Below, in pieces: positions 1 to 5,000 of a stretch of DNA of 5,012 nucleotides; position 1 is the first letter of the stretch; each line of letters opens with the position of its first letter. This stretch comes from Spirochaetia bacterium UBA5550 (GTDB lineage: Bacteria > Spirochaetota > UBA4802 > UBA5550), in contig DINC01000368.1 in NCBI GenBank assembly GCA_002425885.1, positions 1,490 through 6,501 on the forward strand. The letters run 5' to 3'. The position numbers and the translations under genes were made by a program. The notes under the pieces were generated by a model. It did not search any database. It saw only the letters and a program-made list of their open reading frames with translations, and was not told where the DNA came from.

Positions 1-1
1 G

Positions 2-1738
2 CCTAAGGGGAACCTTGAAGTATACATGGCAGGTGAGCCGGTTGTGACAGACAGGGTCAGCAGTTCAATGGGTGATGATCTGAAACGGCTCCTCCCCTTT
101 GTGCTCCTTGTTATGGTTGTGATACTCTACCTGATTTTCCGGCATTATGAAGGTGTTCTCTTCCCTGTGATTGCCATGATCTTCTCTGTTATATGGACTC
201 TTGGAACCATGTCCATTCTCGGAATTCCAATGAGCATGGTGAGCATCTCAATCCCCACTGTTCTTACTGCTGTCGCAAGCGCATACGGTATACATTTCAT
301 GACACATTATTTCATGAGTCCTGAGAGCGGCAGGTATGAGTCCTGCATTGACAGCATGAAGGTGAGCGGACTTGCCATAGTTATGGCTGCTCTTACAACT
401 GTTGTGGGTTTCGGTTCTCTTGCAACATCTGATATGACTCATATAAAAAACTACGGTATAATTACAGCCATAGGAGTTTTCTACTCTCTTGTAATTACTG
501 TAACTCTTATCCCGGCTTTTCTTCTTCTGAGAAAAAATGTAAAGCCTGATCTCCCATTCGTCAAAAAAGAGGGGAGTTCAAAGGATTTCAGTTCACGTTT
601 TCTTTTCTTTATTGAGTCAAAACTCGGCGGGCATCCGGGCAAGGTGCTCATTGCCGGAGTGATTATTGTTGCAGTTTCTCTTGCAGGTATGCTCTCTGTG
701 AAGGTCAGCATGAACACAATGGATTTTTTTCAGGAGGGTTCTGAAATTAAAAACGCGGATGAAAAACTTAACGCAAAACTTTCAGGAACCCAGCTGCTTA
801 ATATCAACATCGAAAGCAGTGACGGTTCTGCTGTAATTACACCTGAAGTTTTAGACAAAGTAGAGAGCTTCCAGAGAGAACTGGAGTCTAAGTATAAACT
901 TGTGGGCAAGACTGTATCTGTTAATGATTTCCTCAAGAAGATGAATCAGGAGATGCATGGCGGCGACACCGCGTATTACAAACTCCCTGAGACAACTCAG
1001 ATGGCAAAGGAGTACCTCCTGCTCTACTCCGGAGATATTGACAATATGATCTCCAAGGATATGGATAAAATCAGGATTCACCTCAGTATCAGAAGAGGGA
1101 GCATGTCAGACCTCGCTGAAATCAGGGGCTTTGCTCTTGAAAGATTCGGAGATGATTTCAGAAAGAGCAACAACGTAACAGTTAATGCCGGAGGATTCCT
1201 TGATCTGATGATTGAGGCAAACATCCTTGTGTTCAAAGGGCAGATATCAAGCCTTGCACTGTCACTGCTGGTAGTATCCATACTGATGTATCTTATCTTC
1301 CGTAATATTAAGCTTACCCTGATTTCACTGATTCCATTACTCATCGGTATTGCCATGAATTTCGGGCTCATGGGGTTTCTGAATATTCCTCTTAATGCGG
1401 CAACTGCCCTTGTTGCTTCAATTTCAATTGGTATGGGTATAGACTACTCGATCCACTTCATCACGCAGTACCGTAACTCCATGGAGGAATTGAATGATGT
1501 GGATAAAGCTGTACGAAAAACTTATGAAGGCACAGGGAGAGCTATTCTGTCAAATGCCGCTTCAGTAATGGCGGGATTCCTTGTGCTGCTGTTTTCAGAA
1601 TTTCCTGTTATTGCGCAGTGCGGCGGTCTCATAGCATTCACTGTAACTGTAACGGGGTTTGCTGCGATTATAGTGATACCGGCAGCAATGAAAGTCTTTA
1701 ACGGGCCGGATGCCGGTAAAACAGAGAAGGCCGCATGA
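2..1738 (+). CDS. RND-superfamily exporter, HAE3/MMPL type (5' end outside window)
   Basis: Inner-membrane proton-driven pump for hydrophobic or lipid-like substrates (family-level role; substrate unknown). The frame is open to the left edge with no stop, so the ATG at 26 is internal. TM1 and most of the first periplasmic loop are missing, perhaps 170-200 residues. Numbering from the Met at 26, TM2 to TM6 lie near 22-38, 44-65, 73-96, 115-134 and 142-168. A cytoplasmic linker precedes TM7 (205-224). The second periplasmic porter loop spans about 225-404, and TM8 to TM12 run from 406 to 556. The two halves are visibly duplicated: YLIFR opens the loop after both TM2 and TM8, and TM4 (AYGIHF) matches TM10 (IDYSIHF). 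TM10 carries the family's Asp-Tyr pair (D473, Y474). The Asp position in TM4 is Ala86. The gene ends with TGA, followed after 122 bp by a LolA-like gene. Family placement is confident; the transported molecule is not inferable. Confidence 0.93.
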   Translation, partial: PKGNLEVYMAGEPVVTDRVSSSMGDDLKRLLPFVLLVMVVILYLIFRHYEGVLFPVIAMIFSVIWTLGTMSILGIPMSMVSISIPTVLTAVASAYGIHFMTHYFMSPESGRYESCIDSMKVSGLAIVMAALTTVVGFGSLATSDMTHIKNYGIITAIGVFYSLVITVTLIPAFLLLRKNVKPDLPFVKKEGSSKDFSSRFLFFIESKLGGHPGKVLIAGVIIVAVSLAGMLSVKVSMNTMDFFQEGSEIKNADEKLNAKLSGTQLLNINIESSDGSAVITPEVLDKVESFQRELESKYKLVGKTVSVNDFLKKMNQEMHGGDTAYYKLPETTQMAKEYLLLYSGDIDNMISKDMDKIRIHLSIRRGSMSDLAEIRGFALERFGDDFRKSNNVTVNAGGFLDLMIEANILVFKGQISSLALSLLVVSILMYLIFRNIKLTLISLIPLLIGIAMNFGLMGFLNIPLNAATALVASISIGMGIDYSIHFITQYRNSMEELNDVDKAVRKTYEGTGRAILSNAASVMAGFLVLLFSEFPVIAQCGGLIAFTVTVTGFAAIIVIPAAMKVFNGPDAGKTEKAA

Positions 1739-1763
1739 TGCTGCGAAGCTGTTTTTCTGAAAC

Positions 1764-1797
1764 GGGGTGTAAGGGGCAGGTCTCCTTACAGGTCCCC
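1764..1797 (+). other. Stable intercistronic RNA hairpin
   Basis: Lies in the 122-bp gap between the RND pump gene and the LolA-like gene. The inner stem TGTAAGGGG (1768-1776) pairs with CTCCTTACA (1782-1790), with one G-U pair and a 5-base loop. An outer GGGG (1764-1767) pairs with CCCC (1794-1797) across a 3-base bulge. No T-tract follows, so it is not a standard intrinsic terminator. An RNA stability or processing element that sets different expression of the pump and the downstream genes is a reasonable inference. The TGTAAGG/CCTTACAGG arms recur at 4184-4218. Confidence 0.55.
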
Positions 1798-1847
1798 GCA
1801 GGCCCGGGATCCGGTTTCGCCATATATTTTAATAATAAATAATATAC

Positions 1848-1854
1848 AGAGGAG
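1848..1854 (+). promoter_or_regulatory. Ribosome binding site of the LolA-like gene
   Basis: AGAGGAG lies 6 bases before the ATG at 1861. This is a strong Shine-Dalgarno match at good spacing and fixes that start. It is preceded by an AT-rich tract (1822-1846) with no clear -35 hexamer, so I do not call a separate promoter here. Confidence 0.8.
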
Positions 1855-1860
1855 TCTGTT

Positions 1861-2649
1861 ATGAGAACAAAACTTATTTCTATTTTAACCGCAGCTCTGC
1901 TGATTTCAGCAGGGGCTGTATTCGCTCAGGACAATATGTCCGGCGAACAGATTGCACAGAAAGTGCATGACACAAAGGAATCATCACAGGGGATTGTCCT
2001 TAAAGGGAAGATGACACTTGCAGGTGTAGGGGGAGGCTCATCTGAAGCCCGATCAATGGTTCTTCTTGCGTATGATAATGCCGGGCTCTCCAACGGGATT
2101 TTCAGGTTCACAGATTCATCCTACAGGGGAACAACTATGCTTACAATTGAAAGGAGAGGTAAGGAGAATCTTCAGTATCTCTTTCTCCCCTCAGTGGGGA
2201 GCCCGCGTCAGATTGAAGGCTCAGACCGTGAAAAGAATTTTGTTGATACAGATTTCAGCAACGAGGATCTTGGAGGTTCAAGAATTTCAGATTATACATA
2301 CAACAGGCTCCCTGACAGAAAAGCAGGTAACTACGACTGTTATATGATCGAGCGCTTCCCCAAAAATAAATCCTCAAAATACAGCAAACATGTTGTGACA
2401 ATTGATAAAGCCACAATGATACCTGTTGATGTACAGTTCTACGCAAAGTCAGGGCGGGTGGTTAAAACAATGCGTGCGTCTAATATCAAACAGATAAGCG
2501 GAAACATCCGTGTCCCCATGAACCTTCAGGTTGTTGATATTGAGAAAAGACACCAGACAGTAATAGATGTATCCTTTGCTCAGGAAAAGAACATTAACAG
2601 GGGATACTTTAACAGAAACCGCCTTAATATGCAGTGGGCGGAACAGTAG
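1861..2649 (+). CDS. Periplasmic LolA-like protein, outer membrane lipoprotein-sorting family
   Basis: A 262-aa exported protein. Residues 1-22 form a signal peptide with a basic start (MRTK), a hydrophobic core and a VFA|QD cleavage site. There is no lipobox cysteine, so it should be soluble in the periplasm. The mature part reads as the LolA-like half-barrel family often annotated 'outer membrane lipoprotein-sorting protein'. Recognisable pieces are LQYLFLPSVGSPRQI (104-118), then SDREKNFVDTDFSNEDL (121-137), then a YDCYMIERFPK segment (158-168). After these come the KHVVTIDKATMIPVDVQFY strands (176-194) and IRVPMNLQVVD (216-226). Proteins of this family are commonly encoded beside RND/MMPL exporters and are thought to shuttle a hydrophobic ligand across the periplasm. 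Here the gene sits between a pump gene and an outer-membrane barrel gene, which supports that role. It is not the housekeeping LolA, and its ligand is unknown. It has a strong ribosome binding site and lies 12 bases from the next gene. Confidence 0.88.
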   Translation: MRTKLISILTAALLISAGAVFAQDNMSGEQIAQKVHDTKESSQGIVLKGKMTLAGVGGGSSEARSMVLLAYDNAGLSNGIFRFTDSSYRGTTMLTIERRGKENLQYLFLPSVGSPRQIEGSDREKNFVDTDFSNEDLGGSRISDYTYNRLPDRKAGNYDCYMIERFPKNKSSKYSKHVVTIDKATMIPVDVQFYAKSGRVVKTMRASNIKQISGNIRVPMNLQVVDIEKRHQTVIDVSFAQEKNINRGYFNRNRLNMQWAEQ

Positions 2650-2661
2650 AGGGTGATACCT

Positions 2662-4101
2662 ATGAAACGAATGAAACATTTCAGCAGAATGATATATATA
2701 CTTGCAGCTGCCGCGGTACTTATTGTACCGCAGGCGCTCAGCGCAGCAATAACCGTTAATGGAAATGTTGAAGCAAGAAACCAGTCCGGTGTACATGAAG
2801 GTGACGTGTACAGGAACTACCTCAGGGCTGACGTTGAACTTGGCGAAAGTCTCAATAACACGGTAGTGAAAGTAATCCTCCGTGCAGAAGATGACACCAT
2901 CCGCCCCGAGAAGGAAGAAAAAAAACTGGATATAGTTGATACATCCGGAACAACCGTAACTACATCCGAAAGAAACTATCTCGATGACAGCTACGACGGC
3001 CCGCAGCGCGTCTATCTCCGCGAAGCCTATATCAGTCACGACATTTACTTTGACAGCATAATAGACAGTGTAAACCTGAAGATGGGGCGCATCATATACA
3101 CATGGGGTAATGCTGATGAGCAGAAACCTGTGGATATAATAAATCCCCAGGATTACTCCAACCTTTACTTTACACCGATTCAGGACCGGAAGATCGGTGT
3201 GTTCAGCGGCTCAATGTCTGTTTTTTTTACAGAGAATTTTTTCATCGAAGGTGTTGTAATCCCTGAGTTCCGGTCATCAGAGATTGCAACAACAGTATTC
3301 ACTACAGATGAAGTTCAAAAGCTCCAGGATAATCCGATGTTTGATTTACAGGACCCTGAGACTCCTGATAAAAAGAATCAGGAGAACAGCTACGCAGGAC
3401 GTATCGGACTCATGATATTTGACATAGACATGCACGCGAATTATTATTACGGGTATGATCATCTGCCGGTAAATAAATTTAAAGTAACGTCTTTCACTCC
3501 GATGCCTCCATCTGCGACAATGAGCGTAACTCCTGAATATGAAAAGATACAGATGTTCGGCTTCGATTTCCAGCGAGCTCTCTTCTTCGGTATAACTCTT
3601 CGTGGTGAAGGAGCATATTTTGACAGGGGAAAATATTTTTACTATGATACTGATTCCGACTCAGGGAGCATTTTGACTTCTTCCCTTGCGTATAACCTGA
3701 TGAATGAACAGGGTGACGGCACCATTGAAAAAGATTACGTATACTACACCGCAGGTTTTGATGACCACGATTTTATCTTTGATGATCTTTACGTGAACCT
3801 TCAGTTCAGCCAGAAGATAATTATGGATCATGAAAATACCCTTGCACAGGATAAATATGTAAACCATATACTCTGGACAGTGAAATACTTCATGCTTAAC
3901 AAGAAGTTCTGCATCTCAACGAAAGGCGCGTATAACCTTAAAGAGGAGAGCACCTATGCCAACGGCGAATTCCTTGTGAAGTTTACCGACAACTTCGAGT
4001 TTATGCTCGGGGGCTGGGTTCTTGAAGGAGATGAGGACACAGAGATAGGTCAGTTCGACCATAATGACATGGTTTACGTTGCAGGAAAACTTACGTTCTA
4101 A
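2662..4101 (+). CDS. DUF1302-like outer-membrane beta-barrel protein
   Basis: A 479-aa protein. An upstream in-frame GTG at 2653 would give three more residues. I prefer the ATG at 2662 because GAGGGTG (2649-2655) then sits 6 bases upstream as the ribosome binding site. Residues 1-28 are a signal peptide (basic start, ILAAAAVLIV core, ALSA|AI cleavage). The mature chain has alternating amphipathic strands rich in Tyr, Phe and Asp and ends in GKLTF. A terminal Phe of this kind is typical of barrels inserted by the BAM complex. Residues 117-165 resemble the DUF1302 signature: REAYI, then GRIIYTWGNADEQKPVD and IINPQDY. Family knowledge: DUF1302 proteins are often encoded with a LolA-fold partner and an RND pump. 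Twelve bases separate it from the LolA-like gene, so the two are probably cotranscribed. It could serve as an outer-membrane exit or acceptor for the cargo. Barrel assignment is firm; the family name is moderately sure. Confidence 0.82.
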   Translation: MKRMKHFSRMIYILAAAAVLIVPQALSAAITVNGNVEARNQSGVHEGDVYRNYLRADVELGESLNNTVVKVILRAEDDTIRPEKEEKKLDIVDTSGTTVTTSERNYLDDSYDGPQRVYLREAYISHDIYFDSIIDSVNLKMGRIIYTWGNADEQKPVDIINPQDYSNLYFTPIQDRKIGVFSGSMSVFFTENFFIEGVVIPEFRSSEIATTVFTTDEVQKLQDNPMFDLQDPETPDKKNQENSYAGRIGLMIFDIDMHANYYYGYDHLPVNKFKVTSFTPMPPSATMSVTPEYEKIQMFGFDFQRALFFGITLRGEGAYFDRGKYFYYDTDSDSGSILTSSLAYNLMNEQGDGTIEKDYVYYTAGFDDHDFIFDDLYVNLQFSQKIIMDHENTLAQDKYVNHILWTVKYFMLNKKFCISTKGAYNLKEESTYANGEFLVKFTDNFEFMLGGWVLEGDEDTEIGQFDHNDMVYVAGKLTF

Positions 4102-4116
4102 TACCCGCAATCCTGA

Positions 4117-4147
4117 TGGCATCCGGTATACAATATGCCGGATGCCA
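4117..4147 (+). terminator. Strong hairpin after the envelope operon (possible 3' end)
   Basis: TGGCATCCGG (4117-4126) pairs perfectly with CCGGATGCCA (4138-4147). The stem continues through one G-U and three A-T pairs to a 3-base CAA loop, giving about 14 base pairs. It begins 15 bases after the stop of the barrel gene. No run of T follows on either strand, so intrinsic termination is not shown. A factor-dependent 3' end or an mRNA-stabilising stem is equally possible. Confidence 0.45.
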
Positions 4148-4183
4148 CCAGAAAGCAGAATATAATTGATGGAATTACAAATA

Positions 4184-4216
4184 TGTAAGGTGAGTTTCAA
4201 TAACGGCATCCTTACA
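4184..4216 (+). repeat. Inverted repeat TGTAAGG/CCTTACA, second copy
   Basis: TGTAAGG (4184-4190) and CCTTACA (4210-4216) are perfect complements separated by 19 bases. The same two 7-base arms form the inner stem at 1768-1790. In both places the right arm runs on into GG, a CCC-containing stretch and GCAG. The stem alone is weak because of the long loop, so the reason to list it is the recurrence. Confidence 0.4.
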
Positions 4217-4227
4217 GGGCTCCCTGC

Positions 4228-4254
4228 AGTCACAAAAACGGACTTTTTGTGACT
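4228..4254. repeat. 11-bp inverted repeat upstream of the regulator promoter
   Basis: AGTCACAAAAA (4228-4238) and TTTTTGTGACT (4244-4254) are perfect complements around a 5-base CGGAC centre. It ends 14 bases before the -35 hexamer of the Fur-family gene. The stem is AT-rich and is not followed by a T-tract. It could be a protein-binding dyad or a weak transcript-end structure; the sequence does not decide. Confidence 0.45.
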
Positions 4255-4268
4255 CATCTAAAATCTAC

Positions 4269-4297
4269 TTGACATATTATTTAATAATAAGAATGAT
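4269..4297 (+). promoter_or_regulatory. Sigma-70-type promoter of the Fur/PerR-family gene
   Basis: A perfect TTGACA (4269-4274) is followed after 17 bases by AATGAT (4292-4297), which matches 4 of 6 positions of TATAAT. Transcription would start near 4304, only about 10 bases before the ATG. The spacer is exactly one arm of the large dyad at 4274-4316, so a bound repressor would cover the promoter. Confidence 0.65.
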
Positions 4298-4316
4298 TAT
4301 TATTATTAAATAATAT
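4274..4316. promoter_or_regulatory. Fur/PerR-like operator within a 17-bp perfect inverted repeat
   Basis: The left arm 4274-4290 and the right arm TTATTATTAAATAATAT (4300-4316) are perfect reverse complements around 9 bases centred on 4295. The 15-mer TAAGAATGATTATTA (4288-4302) has the same centre. It matches 11 of 14 fixed positions of the Fur 7-1-7 motif TGATAATNATTATCA, and also 11 of 14 of the PerR box TTATAATNATTATAA. The core covers the -10 hexamer, and the right arm ends inside the start codon of the regulator gene. Autoregulation by the adjacent Fur-superfamily protein is inferred. Confidence 0.65.
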
Positions 4317-4707
4317 GTTAACAGATACATCGAAATACAGGAAAAGCAGGCAAAGAGAACGGATTCTCGAAATTCTCCGTGGTACAAAAAGTCACCCCAC
4401 TGCTGATACAATTTACCTTGAAATGAAGGATGAATTCCCGGACTTAAGCCTTGGTAATGTTTATAGAAATCTGAATATACTTGTTGAAACTAACATGGTC
4501 AAACGTCTTGATTTCGGCAGCACATTCAACAGGTATGACGGCAACTGCGAAACGCATTCACATTTTATCTGTGAAAAATGCGGTTCGGTAAGCGATCTTG
4601 AAATTAATGAAAACTTTAATCCGGAAGATTTTATAAAAAACAGTAAAGGGAAGAGTGTTAAAAGCTTTACCCTGGAATTTTTCGGTATTTGCGAAAATTG
4701 CAGGTAG
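4315..4707 (+). CDS. Fur-superfamily metalloregulator, PerR type
   Basis: A 130-aa DNA-binding repressor, slightly shorter than typical Fur or PerR because of a brief N-terminus. The winged helix spans about 8-75: YRKSRQRERIL, then HPTADTIY, then the recognition helix SLGNVYRNLNIL. The dimerisation and metal part follows. Aligned by eye to Bacillus subtilis PerR with a constant offset of ten, the regulatory metal ligands are all present: H27, D75, H81, H83 and D94 (PerR H37, D85, H91, H93, D104). The structural zinc pairs are C86/C89 and C126/C129. Asp at the last regulatory ligand is the PerR-like state, whereas Fur has Glu. Peroxide sensing through Fe-catalysed histidine oxidation is therefore the best inference. 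Residue 51 is Arg, as in Fur, where B. subtilis PerR has Asn61. ATG 4315 is the first possible start in frame, since a TGA lies at 4294 with no start codon between. There is no Shine-Dalgarno. The subtype remains open between PerR and another Fur-family sensor. Confidence 0.9.
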   Translation: MLTDTSKYRKSRQRERILEILRGTKSHPTADTIYLEMKDEFPDLSLGNVYRNLNILVETNMVKRLDFGSTFNRYDGNCETHSHFICEKCGSVSDLEINENFNPEDFIKNSKGKSVKSFTLEFFGICENCR

Positions 4708-4896
4708 TTTATTTAAACCCCCGGCTTGCGCTGACATAAAGTATTATGCCTGATCAGGTTTCCAGTGGTGCAGTGTATAGCAGCAGTACTGCTGAAATAA
4801 AAATTGTATATTCAGAATTCCCCGCGCATAAATTTTTTTAATCACGCCCCTCTAACTAATTAATCCGGACATTCGGTAAATATTTTTTATTATTTC
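4708..4896. other. Intergenic stretch with two perfect palindromes, no convincing gene
   Basis: No ORF with a ribosome binding site is visible. It holds the palindromes CCTGATCAGG (4749-4758) and CAGCAGTACTGCTG (4781-4794), a T7 run (4833-4839) with no GC stem before it, and an AT-rich tract (about 4878-4895) just before the next -35, which could act as an UP element. No intrinsic terminator for the regulator gene can be seen. Confidence 0.5.
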
Positions 4897-4924
4897 TTGA
4901 CAATATGATACAGTGTTTCACTAT
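4897..4924 (+). promoter_or_regulatory. Promoter P1 with a TetR-like dyad in its spacer
   Basis: A perfect TTGACA (4897-4902) is followed after 16 bases by CACTAT (4919-4924), a poor -10 (3 of 6). An AT-rich tract lies directly upstream. The spacer contains the near-palindrome TGATACAGTGTTTCA (4906-4920): TGATAC and GTTTCA match as inverted halves at 5 of 6 positions around AGT. A dyad of the TGAAAC-N3-GTTTCA kind in this position resembles TetR/AcrR-family operators. It would belong to the gene beginning at the right edge. Confidence 0.45.
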
Positions 4925-4932
4925 GCAACAAG

Positions 4933-4962
4933 TTGAATATTATACGGATTTCATAGTATAAA
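4933..4962 (+). promoter_or_regulatory. Promoter P2 upstream of the right-edge gene
   Basis: TTGAAT (4933-4938), an 18-base spacer and TATAAA (4957-4962; 5 of 6) make a reasonable sigma-70-type promoter. Its -10 is overlapped by the inverted repeat TTATAC (4940-4945) and GTATAA (4956-4961). It may be an alternative to P1 rather than an addition. Confidence 0.4.
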
Positions 4963-4989
4963 AACGCTAATCAGTTAACCGGGCGTTTT
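4961..4989 (+). other. Leader hairpin before the right-edge gene
   Basis: AAAACGC (4961-4967) pairs with GCGTTTT (4983-4989) around a 15-base loop that contains GTTAAC. It lies between the promoters and the ribosome binding site, so it would fold in the mRNA leader if P1 is used. It is only modestly stable. Confidence 0.35.
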
Positions 4990-4996
4990 AGCAGAT

Positions 4997-5000
4997 GGAG
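4997..5000 (+). promoter_or_regulatory. Ribosome binding site of a gene starting at the right edge
   Basis: GGAG followed by an A-rich stretch. The window ends in GAAT, so a G as the next base would make ATG at 5011-5013, 10 bases from GGAG. The gene itself is not in the window. Confidence 0.4.

Noticed and set aside
1803..1812. Overlapping palindromes CCCGGG and GGATCC
   Set aside because: Six-base palindromes of this kind are expected by chance, and nothing around them suggests a functional site.
2653..2661. GTG start three codons upstream for the barrel gene
   Set aside because: The purine-rich site GAGGGTG would overlap this codon. It sits at correct spacing only for the ATG at 2662, which also begins a normal signal peptide.
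2449..3039. 196-codon minus-strand frame across the LolA-like and barrel genes
   Set aside because: It lies antisense over two well-supported genes, its translation is Cys/Tyr/Phe-rich without any recognisable domain, and no ribosome site precedes it.
4169..4252. 27-codon ORF starting MELQICKVSF in the gap before the regulator gene
   Set aside because: It has no Shine-Dalgarno, it overlaps two inverted repeats that explain the sequence better, and it ends before the mapped promoter, so it cannot be a leader peptide of the regulator.
4833..4839. T7 run as an intrinsic terminator of the regulator gene
   Set aside because: The preceding CCCCGCGCATAAA does not form a GC-rich stem, so the essential hairpin is missing.
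4746..4841. 31-codon ORF starting MPDQVSSGAV after the regulator gene
   Set aside because: There is no ribosome binding site and no promoter close by, and it crosses both palindromes. Its length is within chance expectation for AT-moderate intergenic DNA.
4923..4961. 12-codon ORF MQQVEYYTDFIV downstream of promoter P1
   Set aside because: No ribosome binding site, very short, and it overlaps the -10 region of P1, so a transcript from P1 would not contain a usable initiation region.
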